Source of the DNA: Chloroflexota bacterium
GTDB lineage: Bacteria > Chloroflexota > Limnocylindria > Limnocylindrales > CSP1-4
Length of the DNA stretch: 7,034 nucleotides
Direction: 5' to 3'
Assembly: GCA_021812735.1 (NCBI GenBank)
Contig: JAKAMV010000549.1
Coordinates: 1-7,034, forward strand
Shown piece after piece: positions 1-5,200 of the stretch. The position numbers and the translations under genes were made by a program. The notes below the pieces were generated by a model. It ran no database searches. It saw only the letters and a program-made list of their open reading frames with translations, and was not told where the DNA came from. The first letter of the stretch is position 1. Each line of letters begins with the position of its first letter.

Positions 1-469
1 TCGGGGCCTCGACGATGTGGAGCAGCTTGCGGTCGTGCGCCGGCCGCTCGTCGACGGCCGCCTTCATGGCCGCGACGGCCTGCGTGTGCTCGCGGCCGAG
101 GTACAGCTCCACGCGGTCGGCACCCAGTGTTCGGGCGGCGAGGACCGCTCCGTCGATCACGAGGTGGGGCCGGTGGGCCATGAGGACGCGGTCCTTTGCG
201 CTCTCAGGCTCGCCCTCGGCGCCATTCGCCACGATCACGGGTGCCGCGCCACCCTGCTGCTCGAGGACGGAGCGCCACTTCCGGCCCACCGGGAACCCCG
301 CGCCGCCGCGACCGAGCAGCCCCGTGGCCTCCAGCGCGGAGACCATCTGGTCGGGGGCCAGGTGGGGGAGGCCCCCCAGCCGGGCGTGATGGCGCGCCAA
401 CGGCTCGGCGAAGCCCTCGAGCGGCGGGCCGGCGAGGAGGCGTTCTGTTGACTGCATCAGGCTGGGCAT
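1..469 (-). CDS. NuoF-like NADH/FMN-binding flavoprotein (N-terminal part, 3' end outside window)
   Basis: About 156 codons read leftward from ATG at 469 and run off the window without a stop, so the C-terminal part is missing. Visible are GRGGAGFPVGRKW (residues 53-65) and NGAEGEPESAKDR (82-94). These match the glycine-rich FMN/NADH-binding loops of the 51-kDa NuoF family. In complex I NuoF the second motif normally reads NADEGEPGTFKDR. The variant here is typical, from memory, of stand-alone NuoF-like proteins that pass electrons from NAD(P)H through FMN and Fe-S to a partner other than complex I, often a ferric-reductase-like membrane protein in high-GC bacteria. The SLBB and 4Fe-4S domains would lie outside the window, so the partner cannot be judged. 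The start is uncertain: ATG at 457 is an in-frame alternative, and neither start has a good Shine-Dalgarno. The gene is divergent from the protease at 747. Confidence 0.85.
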   Translation of the reverse strand, partial: MPSLMQSTERLLAGPPLEGFAEPLARHHARLGGLPHLAPDQMVSALEATGLLGRGGAGFPVGRKWRSVLEQQGGAAPVIVANGAEGEPESAKDRVLMAHRPHLVIDGAVLAARTLGADRVELYLGREHTQAVAAMKAAVDERPAHDRKLLHIVEAP

Positions 470-542
470 GTCCCGTGTGGATGATGGTCGGCGCGATCGG
501 GTGCCGGTGTCTCCATCGTGCCGGGCGGGTCTTCAGGTCGGC

Positions 543-559
543 TGAGACCGGGATGAGAC
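543..559 (+). promoter_or_regulatory. Tandem TGAGAC direct repeat, possible response-regulator box
   Basis: TGAGAC occurs at 543-548 and again at 554-559, exactly 11 bp apart start to start. One helical turn between half-sites is the usual arrangement for OmpR/PhoB-family response regulators, which bind head-to-tail. The repeat lies about 190 bp upstream of an HtrA-like protease, a class often under envelope-stress two-component control. Only the repeat is seen; the regulator is inferred. The first copy also forms part of the hairpin at 528-549. Confidence 0.3.
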
Positions 560-710
560 GGCTCACATGGGCGGCCGCGACGGCACGCCGCCCGAGCCCC
601 TCGTGCGTTGTCCCTCTAGAGGTGGGTTGCGAGGGCGGGGTTTCAGCCCGGCCACCCGGCGGGGCCCTGTCATGGTTTCGCAAAGAACGCGGCGCACGCT
701 CATGACAACA

Positions 711-731
711 GACCCGCCGGGTTGGCGGGTC
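711..731 (+). repeat. Perfect 8-bp inverted repeat just upstream of the protease ribosome binding site
   Basis: GACCCGCC (711-718) and GGCGGGTC (724-731) are exact reverse complements around a 5-nt loop (GGGTT). The hairpin ends 3 nt before the AGGAG at 735. There is no T-tract, so it is not a standard terminator. It could be an operator or a 5'-UTR structure that affects ribosome access or mRNA stability. It could also simply be a by-product of the high GC content. Confidence 0.45.
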
Positions 732-734
732 GCC

Positions 735-739
735 AGGAG
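735..739 (+). promoter_or_regulatory. Shine-Dalgarno AGGAG that fixes the protease start at 747
   Basis: AGGAG lies 7 nt before ATG 747, the best spacing of any in-frame start here. It argues against the upstream in-frame starts at 567, 672 and 702. Confidence 0.75.
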
Positions 740-746
740 CGTTCTC

Positions 747-1700
747 ATGACCGACCTTCCGCAGCCGCTCGAGGCGGGCCCCGTCCCCGAGTCGGAGTCC
801 CTTCCGCTCATCAACACGATCACCCCGATCACCCCCGACGGTCCCATCGGTCCCGCCTTCGCGCCCGGCCCGAGTCCAGCTCCCGCGCGGCGCCGGCGGC
901 CCCGAGCCACAGGCACGATCGTCACCGCGGTCCTGGCCGCGGTGGTCGCCTCCACGACGACGCTCGCCGTGGCAGGCCTGTCGGGCACGGGCGGCGTGAA
1001 CGGGGCGCTCACGGGCGGCGCCGGATCGCCGGGGACCGCCACGGCCGTGACGGTCGCAACCTCGTCTGACCTGACGTCGATCGTCGCCACGGCCGAGAAG
1101 TCGGTCGTCACCGTCGACACCCAGTCCACCATCAACTTCGGCCGCTTCGGCGGCGTCCAGGCCAGCGGTGTCGGATCGGGCGTGATCGTCTCGTCGAACG
1201 GGTACATCGTCACCGCGGAGCACGTCGTTGAGGGTGCCTCCAGCGTGACGGTCACCACCGCGGCCGGCAAGACGTACGACGCGACCGTGGTCGGCACCTC
1301 GCCCACCGCCGACGTGGCGCTCATCAAGATCAACGCCACCGGGCTGACCGCGGCCCCGATCGCCAGCTCGGCCGTCGAGGTGGGCCAGGTGGTGCTCGCC
1401 ATCGGCGACCCGCTCGGCCAGTACGCAGGCTCGGTGACGCTGGGCATCGTGTCGGGCACCGACCGGACGATCCAGGTCGCCGATCAGGCCACCGGCGCGC
1501 AGATCACGAGGACCCATCTCATCCAGACCGACGCCGCCCTCAACGAGGGCAACAGCGGCGGCCCGATCCTCACCACCAACGGCGAGGTGGTGGGCATCGC
1601 GACGGCGACGGCCACGTCGGCCCAGGGCCTGGGCTTCGCGACCCCGATCTCCGCCGCCGCGTCGCTGCTCGCGAAGGTGGGGCTGCGGGCGACCGCCTGA
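747..1700 (+). CDS. HtrA-like trypsin-fold serine protease, membrane-anchored, no PDZ domain
   Basis: 317 residues. The N-terminus (1-47) is proline-rich and lacks charged clusters until an arginine-rich stretch (48-53). A single hydrophobic segment (about 57-79) then acts as a signal-anchor, placing the protease domain outside the membrane. A Gly/Ser/Thr/Ala-rich linker follows (80-105). The trypsin-like domain (about 107-312) carries the S1C catalytic triad: His159 in TAEHVVEG, Asp189 in TADVAL, and Ser270 in NEGNSGGP. The chain ends about 47 residues after the catalytic serine, leaving no room for the PDZ domain usual in DegP/HtrA/PepD proteins. The family degrades or checks misfolded proteins outside the cytoplasm; the substrate here is unknown. 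The start at 747 is supported by AGGAG 7 nt upstream. The gene is divergent from the NuoF-like gene and convergent with the HAD hydrolase. Confidence 0.92.
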   Translation: MTDLPQPLEAGPVPESESLPLINTITPITPDGPIGPAFAPGPSPAPARRRRPRATGTIVTAVLAAVVASTTTLAVAGLSGTGGVNGALTGGAGSPGTATAVTVATSSDLTSIVATAEKSVVTVDTQSTINFGRFGGVQASGVGSGVIVSSNGYIVTAEHVVEGASSVTVTTAAGKTYDATVVGTSPTADVALIKINATGLTAAPIASSAVEVGQVVLAIGDPLGQYAGSVTLGIVSGTDRTIQVADQATGAQITRTHLIQTDAALNEGNSGGPILTTNGEVVGIATATATSAQGLGFATPISAAASLLAKVGLRATA

Positions 1701-1707
1701 GCGATGT

Positions 1708-1750
1708 CCACAGCGCGGGCGCGGCGCACCGGCCACGACCCGCGCTGTGG
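1708..1750. terminator. Perfect 12-bp inverted repeat between convergent genes, likely bidirectional terminator
   Basis: CCACAGCGCGGG (1708-1719) is exactly reverse-complemented by CCCGCGCTGTGG (1739-1750), with a 19-nt loop. It starts 7 nt after the protease stop and ends 23 nt from the HAD gene's stop, so it can fold in both transcripts. No T-run follows on either strand. Termination may therefore be of the GC-hairpin type without a U-tract, or the hairpin may protect mRNA 3' ends. Confidence 0.65.
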
Positions 1751-1773
1751 CGGCGCCCCCAAGGCAGCCCCGC

Positions 1774-2463
1774 CTAGAACAGGTCCAGCAGCTGGGCGAA
1801 CCGGCCGACGTGGGCCACGCCATCGTCGCCCGGGTCCACCTCGGCGAGCTCGAGTCGCCAGGTTCGCGCGTGGCTGACGAGGACCGCCCGGAACCCGGCC
1901 GCCCGGGCGGGGACGATGTCTGAGCGGGGCGAGTTGCCGATCATCACCGTGGCCGTCGGGTCGAGGGACCACCGGGCGGTCAGCCCGCGGTAGGTCTCGG
2001 GCACCTTGTGCTCGACGACGGCAATGTGGGCGAACCGGTCCCGCAGGCCCGATGCGTCGATCTTGGCCCACTGCTCCGCTGGGTCGCCGCGCGTCACCAG
2101 GCCCAGCGTGTGGCGAGACCGCAGCGCATCGAGCGTGTCGACGACATCGGGGAACGGCGTCACGACGCCGCGGGGCATGCCGGCCACGATCGCCTCGATC
2201 CTCGGCAGTGCGGCCGCGAGTTCGGCCCGGGGGAGGATGAGCTCGGCCGCTAGCCGGAGGTGGGTGCCGAACGCGGTTGTGCCCACGCCGCCGGCGATGA
2301 AGTTCGCCTCCTCGATCCGGTCGAGCTCCTCGCGGGCGGCCTCCGGCGTCCAGGCGCCGTTGAGGACCACCCCGAGCCACGCCTCGATGGCGCGCTCGAA
2401 GTGGATGTTGTTGTCCCAGAGGGTGTCGTCCGCGTCGAAGAGCAGAGTCAGGCGGTCGGGCAT
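1774..2463 (-). CDS. HAD-superfamily hydrolase (probable phosphatase)
   Basis: 229 residues, near the usual length for subclass I HAD phosphatases. Motif I is FDADDTLWDNN (9-19): Asp10 is the nucleophile and Asp12 the acid/base. An alpha-helical cap (about 20-95) follows. Motif II is the Thr in GLVTRGD (Thr124). Motif III is Lys153 in EHKVPETY. Motif IV is IGNSPRSD (175-182), where Asn177 sits in place of the more common first Asp and Asp182 is kept; this variant is, to my knowledge, normal in one HAD subgroup. The fold transfers a phosphoryl group via an aspartyl-phosphate with Mg2+. The substrate cannot be read from sequence. The start at 2463 has no clear Shine-Dalgarno. The gene is divergent from the transporter at 2609 and probably monocistronic. 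Confidence 0.9.
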   Translation of the reverse strand: MPDRLTLLFDADDTLWDNNIHFERAIEAWLGVVLNGAWTPEAAREELDRIEEANFIAGGVGTTAFGTHLRLAAELILPRAELAAALPRIEAIVAGMPRGVVTPFPDVVDTLDALRSRHTLGLVTRGDPAEQWAKIDASGLRDRFAHIAVVEHKVPETYRGLTARWSLDPTATVMIGNSPRSDIVPARAAGFRAVLVSHARTWRLELAEVDPGDDGVAHVGRFAQLLDLF

Positions 2464-2513
2464 GGCACTCGGAGTATCGGGGATCGGTCGAACGGGTCGG
2501 GCTGCCGAAGATT

Positions 2514-2581
2514 CCTAGGTCCGGTGGCCTAGCGCATCACAACAGTGGCACAGAATCTGACAATCACCTACGATATCTAGG
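2514..2581. repeat. Clustered CTAG motifs in the divergent HAD/transporter intergenic region
   Basis: CTAG occurs three times in 68 bp: CCTAGG at 2514-2519, CCTAG at 2528-2532 and TCTAGG at 2576-2581. The first two form a hairpin with one bulged T (CTAGG-t-CC / GG-CCTAG, loop GGT). The third lies in the interrupted palindrome CCTA-CGATATC-TAGG (2567-2581). ACCTACG (2566) and ACCTAAG (2597) are near-copies. The tract is clearly less GC-rich than its surroundings. It could hold operators for a regulator of the transporter, but no known site is recognised. Confidence 0.35.
2545..2574 (+). promoter_or_regulatory. Candidate promoter for the transporter gene
   Basis: A -10-like TACGAT (2569-2574, fitting TANNNT) is preceded at 18 nt by GTGGCA (2545-2550), matching 4 of 6 bases of TTGACA. 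Transcription would begin near 2581, giving a leader of about 28 nt before GTG 2609. The AT-richer context supports a promoter, but the -35 match is modest. Confidence 0.35.
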
Positions 2582-2608
2582 CTCGACTCAACACTGACCT
2601 AAGAAACT

Positions 2609-3976
2609 GTGACCCGACCCATGCTCCCGAACCGCCTCGCTGTCCTGGGGGCGCCACTACGCCCATGGGTCGCCTTCGGCGCGCGGGGGAACCGTCCGTA
2701 CCAGGTCATCTCCGTCTCGCAGGCAGTCCTGTCCGCGTTCGCGACCGACTCGCTGTTCGTGCCGTTCCTGCTGGTGCTCGGAGCGAACCCGGCGCTGGTC
2801 ATGCTGGTCGGCATGCTGCCGGTCCTCGGCTCGGCCGCACAGGCGCTGATGCCCGAGGCGCTCCGCCGCACCGGCGGCAACCTGAGGGGGATCGCGCTCG
2901 CCCTGACGGCGCTCGGCGAGACGCGCGGGATCTGGTTCGCGGCCGTTGCGACGGCCGTCGCGCTTCACGCGATCCCGGACGGGGCGGCCATCGCCCTCGT
3001 CGCCGCCATCGTCCTGATCGCCAACTCCGGAGCCCTCGTCGCGGAGGCGACGCTGTTCTCGTGGCTCGCCATCGTGCTGCCGGACGCTGAGCGCCGGATC
3101 GTCACGCCCAAGATGATGGGGGTGACGGCGGGTGCCTCGGCGGTCATCCTGCTGCCCGCCGGCGTGGCGCTTGGCGCCCTCGCGCCGGCCTCGGCCAGCT
3201 GGCTCTACGCGGCATTGTTCGCTGCGTCGTTCCTCGCCTCCCTGCCCCTGCTGCGGACGGTGGCGCGCCTGCCGCACCCGGGCCGCGTGACCATCCCCCG
3301 GGTGGCCGCGGCGCCGGCGCCGACGCCTGCGCTCCAGTCGTTCCTGCGCGGGTCGGCGTGGAATGCGGCCGGGATCGGGCTCACGCCGTACTTTGGCGTG
3401 TTCGCGGTGGCGGTGCTCGGCATGTCGCCAGGCTTTGCGGTTGTGCTATCCGGCGTGTGGGCGCTGGCCTCGCTCCTGACGGGCGCCGTGGTCGGCGCCG
3501 TGCTGTCGCAGGTCTCCTCGGCCCGGCTCCTGAAGACCGCCTACGCGGTGCGCGGCGCGGGCATGGTGCTGTGCCTCGCCGCCTTCCCGGGCAACGGCGC
3601 GGCCGGCGCCGTGCTGCTGGCGGCGGTCACGGTCAGCGCCGTGGGCTATTCCGCGAGCGTGCTCGCCCAGACCGAGCGGCTGTTCCGCCTGACCGCGGGG
3701 CCGGCCCTCGTGGCGGCCCAAGCGACCATGACGGCCCGCAACGCGGCGGCGTTCACGGCCGGCGGGCTGCTGCTGTCGGGCGCCACGGTCCTGGGCGAGG
3801 GGATCGGCTTTCCCGCATGGGCGGGCATGTTCGTGGCCTCCGCCCTTCCCCGGTTCATCGCAGCCCGCGCGACGGATGCGCCCGCCTCGTGGAGGACCGC
3901 GCCCCCTGCGGCCGTTGCGGAGGCTGTCCCCGTCGCCGACGCCACCGTCCCGCTGCCGGTCCTGTCGGCGGGCTAG
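2609..3976 (+). CDS. Polytopic membrane protein, probable MFS-type transporter
   Basis: 455 residues, mostly hydrophobic. About 11-12 membrane segments can be drawn, roughly at 36-58, 61-80, 107-121, 123-140, 144-158, 170-192, 196-215, 250-270, 275-300, 308-326, 330-350, 375-395 and 400-415; some of these may be half-segments. A more polar loop at 216-248 (proline/alanine-rich, with basic residues) divides the protein into two halves, as expected of an MFS fold. I did not find a classical MFS motif A, so the family call rests on topology and length. The substrate is unknown. The C-terminal tail (about 420-455) is Ala/Pro/Val-rich and probably disordered. The start is GTG 2609, with ATG 2621 as the alternative; neither has a good Shine-Dalgarno. 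The IS481 remnant begins just after the stop codon. Confidence 0.65.
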   Translation: MTRPMLPNRLAVLGAPLRPWVAFGARGNRPYQVISVSQAVLSAFATDSLFVPFLLVLGANPALVMLVGMLPVLGSAAQALMPEALRRTGGNLRGIALALTALGETRGIWFAAVATAVALHAIPDGAAIALVAAIVLIANSGALVAEATLFSWLAIVLPDAERRIVTPKMMGVTAGASAVILLPAGVALGALAPASASWLYAALFAASFLASLPLLRTVARLPHPGRVTIPRVAAAPAPTPALQSFLRGSAWNAAGIGLTPYFGVFAVAVLGMSPGFAVVLSGVWALASLLTGAVVGAVLSQVSSARLLKTAYAVRGAGMVLCLAAFPGNGAAGAVLLAAVTVSAVGYSASVLAQTERLFRLTAGPALVAAQATMTARNAAAFTAGGLLLSGATVLGEGIGFPAWAGMFVASALPRFIAARATDAPASWRTAPPAAVAEAVPVADATVPLPVLSAG

Positions 3977-3979
3977 GTG

Positions 3980-4235
3980 TCGTTCCCGTTCACATCGTTG
4001 ACAAAGCGAGAGCCCTCGTGCTCGGTTCGGGGTTGTCGAAGCTCCGAACCGAAGGAGGGCTCTCGTGCTCCATCGTACGGCCAAGCTCACCCCAGCTGGC
4101 CGGCAGCTGCTGATCCGCCGGATCCTCGTCGAGGGCTGGCCGCCCGCCACCGCGGCGGAGATGGTCGGCGTCAGCCGGGCGACTGCCTACAAGTGGCTGC
4201 GCCGGTACCGGACCGAGGGTCTGGCCCGAGCAAGG
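3980..4235 (+). mobile_element. Truncated IS481-family insertion sequence (left end plus transposase N-terminus)
   Basis: After the transporter stop (3976) comes a non-coding leader with a strong hairpin. It is followed by a frame whose first about 54 residues look like the N-terminal helix-turn-helix of IS481-family transposases. The family resemblance stops after EGLA (codon 54, about 4226). The DDE catalytic domain, normally another 250 or more residues, is absent, and no right-hand terminal inverted repeat is seen before the next gene at 4280. Both limits are approximate: the exact left tip cannot be fixed without an intact copy. IS481 ends usually begin TGT, and a TGT lies at 3978-3980, only two bases after the transporter stop. 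The element is almost certainly no longer able to move by itself. Confidence 0.65.
4007..4065 (+). promoter_or_regulatory. Two-part stem-loop covering the Shine-Dalgarno and start of the IS481 frame
   Basis: The outer arms CGAGAGCCCTC (4007-4017) and GAGGGCTCTCG (4055-4065) pair over 11 bp. The inner arms TCGGTTCGG (4022-4030) and CCGAACCGA (4044-4052) pair over 9 bp, with a 13-nt loop. The Shine-Dalgarno AAGGAGG (4052-4058) and the G of GTG 4065 lie within the right-hand arms. In a transcript that reads in from outside, the ribosome binding site would be hidden. IS10 and IS50 are known to block transposase translation from read-through mRNA in this way. CTCGTGCTC is also directly repeated at 4015-4023 and 4062-4070. 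Confidence 0.65.
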
Positions 4236-4283
4236 TCGTTGCGCGTGCAAGGATCCGGGATCAGGACTAGGATGGCGGCATGA
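4065..4283 (+). pseudogene. IS481-family transposase N-terminal helix-turn-helix fragment (72 aa frame)
   Basis: The GTG start at 4065 has an ideal Shine-Dalgarno (AAGGAGG, 6 nt spacing). The protein opens MLHRTAKLTPAGR. Residues about 29-47 form a helix-turn-helix (AAEMVGVSRATAYKWLRRY) followed by EGLA, which is the typical start of IS481 transposases. From residue 55 on the sequence is basic and unrelated (RARSLRVQGSG), and it stops at TGA 4281-4283. The DDE domain is missing, so it cannot catalyse transposition. The small frame is intact, however, and could still give a DNA-binding peptide. Its stop overlaps the ATG of the next gene as ATGA (4280-4283), which would allow translational coupling. 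I list it as a pseudogene because truncation is certain and function is not. Confidence 0.7.
4268..4273 (+). promoter_or_regulatory. -10 box TAGGAT, leaderless-type promoter of the F420-type oxidoreductase
   Basis: TAGGAT ends 6 nt before ATG 4280, so transcription would begin at or next to the start codon. No good -35 was found (GTGCAA at 4245-4250 is poor). The AGGA inside it (4269-4272), 7 nt before the ATG, could instead be a Shine-Dalgarno, so the two readings compete. Confidence 0.4.
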
Positions 4284-4717
4284 CCGCAGCCAATCCCCAT
4301 GCCGACCGTGCCGCGTTCACCCAGGCGCTCATCGATGACCACCGGGCGCACGCCGGCCAGATCACCTTCGGCCCGTTCGAGGGCCGGCCAGTCCTCCTCC
4401 TGCACACCGTCGGGGCGAAGAGCGGGGAGCCGCGGATCGCGCCCCTCGTCTACAGCCGCGACGGCGACCGCTACGTGGTGATGGCGTCGAAGGGCGGCGC
4501 CCCAAGCAACCCCGCCTGGTTCGCGAATCTGGTCGCCCACCCCGACGTGACGGTGGAGGCCGAGGGCCGGATGTTCCCGGCGCGGGCCATCGTCGCCCAG
4601 GGCGCCGAGCGCGAACGCCTGTGGGCAGCGCATGTGGCGCAGCACCCCGGCTTCGCGGACTACGAGCAGCGGACGACGCGGGTCATCCCGGCAATCTGCC
4701 TCGAGCCGGCCGCGTAG
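4280..4717 (+). CDS. Nitroreductase-family deazaflavin (F420)-dependent oxidoreductase, DDN/DUF385 type
   Basis: 145 residues, the normal length for this family. Visible are LLHTVGAKSGEPRIAPLVY (40-58, with the TxGRxSG-like loop reading TVGAKSGEPR), VMASKGGAPSNPAWFANL (67-84) and HPDVTVE (87-93). These are the hallmarks of the split-beta-barrel F420-binding family that includes mycobacterial Ddn. The C-terminal part has HPGFADYEQRTTR (122-134), the usual last family block. Members use reduced F420 to reduce quinones or other unsaturated substrates; the substrate here is unknown. The gene follows the IS481 fragment with an ATGA overlap and may also have its own leaderless promoter. It implies that the host makes F420, although no F420 biosynthesis gene is in the window. 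Confidence 0.92.
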   Translation: MTAANPHADRAAFTQALIDDHRAHAGQITFGPFEGRPVLLLHTVGAKSGEPRIAPLVYSRDGDRYVVMASKGGAPSNPAWFANLVAHPDVTVEAEGRMFPARAIVAQGAERERLWAAHVAQHPGFADYEQRTTRVIPAICLEPAA

Positions 4718-4742
4718 TCCCCGGCGACACCGCGCCGGCCGG

Positions 4743-4760
4743 CCCGGGCGGCCACCCGGG
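4743..4760. terminator. GC hairpin between convergent oxidoreductase and VOC genes
   Basis: CCCGGG (4743-4748) and CCCGGG (4755-4760) pair around a 6-nt loop. An alternative longer fold pairs CCCCGG (4719-4724) with CCGGGG (4756-4761). Both lie in the 44-bp gap between two stop codons. There is no T-tract. Short GC palindromes are common at this base composition, so the support is moderate. Confidence 0.4.
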
Positions 4761-4761
4761 G

Positions 4762-5136
4762 TCAGCCAGCCGTCGTCGTCTGCACCACCAGGCGGTTGCC
4801 GTCCGGGTCGCGCACCACAACCGAGCTGCCCCAGGCCTGGTTCCGCACAGGGGCTTCCATGTCGACGCCGAGCGCCTGCAGCCGGGCGACCTCGCCCTCG
4901 AGGTCGTCGGTCTCCAGCACCACGCCCGTCAGCGTGCCGGCCGGCATCGACTCGAACCAGGTGACGAGCGTGATCGACGTCTCGGCTCCCCTGGGGCGCA
5001 CCTGCACCCATCGCTGGCCGGGGCCCATCGCCATCTCGCGGACGAGCTCCATCCCCAGGACGTCCACGTAGAAGTCGCGGGCGCGGTCCTGGTCGGTGAC
5101 GGGCACCGAGAACAGCTGGACCTTGGTGATGCTCAT
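4762..5136 (-). CDS. VOC-superfamily (glyoxalase/bleomycin-resistance fold) protein
   Basis: 124 residues, one typical two-module VOC domain. The first module opens with VQLFSVPVTDQDRARDFYVD (6-25, the common 'D-x-x-RA-x-x-FY' helix) and continues with LGMELV. The second has GVVLETDDLEGEVARLQALG (71-90) and ends GSSVVVRDPDGNRLVVQ (103-119), the usual family close. Candidate metal ligands are Gln7, Glu75 and Gln119; the first position is more often His in metal-binding members. VOC proteins include glyoxalases, dioxygenases and antibiotic-binding proteins, and this sequence does not allow a choice. ATG 5136 is chosen because the domain begins there; the open frame runs on to 5334 without family-like sequence and into the divergent gene. 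Confidence 0.88.
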   Translation of the reverse strand: MSITKVQLFSVPVTDQDRARDFYVDVLGMELVREMAMGPGQRWVQVRPRGAETSITLVTWFESMPAGTLTGVVLETDDLEGEVARLQALGVDMEAPVRNQAWGSSVVVRDPDGNRLVVQTTTAG

Positions 5137-5143
5137 GCGCCCG

Positions 5144-5149
5144 AGCATA
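5144..5149 (-). promoter_or_regulatory. -10 box TATGCT, leaderless-type promoter of the VOC gene
   Basis: On the minus strand TATGCT is followed by 7 nt (CGGGCGC) and then ATG 5136. There is no Shine-Dalgarno in between, so a transcript starting at the ATG is the simplest reading. No clear -35 is visible. Confidence 0.4.
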
Positions 5150-5188
5150 GCGCCACCCGGTCGTCGCCCCCTCCCGGCCGCCCCGACG

Positions 5189-5194
5189 TACGAT
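5189..5194 (+). promoter_or_regulatory. -10 box TACGAT, leaderless-type promoter of the DUF1992 gene
   Basis: TACGAT is followed by exactly 6 nt (GCCCCC) and ATG 5201, with no Shine-Dalgarno. The geometry is the same as at 4268-4273. The -35 region is C-rich and shows no match. The gap between this gene and the divergent VOC gene is only 64 bp, so the two promoters share it. Confidence 0.4.
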
Positions 5195-5200
5195 GCCCCC

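Larger units (their letters stand above)
470..746. other. Divergent intergenic region between NuoF-like gene and HtrA-like protease
   Basis: These 277 bases hold no gene I can support. An open frame continues upstream of the protease to 567 (further ATGs at 672 and 702), but its sequence has no family resemblance and the Shine-Dalgarno favours 747. Structure seen: a bulged hairpin at 528-549 (GGTCTTCAG / CTGAGACC, one extra T), a tandem TGAGAC repeat at 543-559, a 10-bp palindrome CCTCTAGAGG at 613-622, and a perfect hairpin at 711-731. No convincing -35/-10 pair was found for either gene. Confidence 0.6.

Noticed and set aside
17..451. A plus-strand open frame opposite the NuoF-like gene
   Set aside because: The minus strand gives clear NuoF motifs; the plus-strand translation has none.
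567..746. N-terminal extension of the protease to start codons at 567, 672 or 702
   Set aside because: The extension is Arg/Gly-rich without family resemblance, and the Shine-Dalgarno at 735-739 points to 747. The 702 start (MTTDPPGW) stays a weak alternative.
204..1823. A long minus-strand open frame across the protease (539 codons)
   Set aside because: Its product is Arg/Gly/Asp-rich and low in complexity, as expected of an antisense frame in GC-rich DNA. It covers a well-supported plus-strand protease and an intergenic region.
3998..4003. TTGACA as the -35 box of a promoter for the IS481 frame
   Set aside because: It matches the consensus perfectly, but no -10-like hexamer lies 15-19 nt downstream. 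It may be part of the element's terminal repeat instead.
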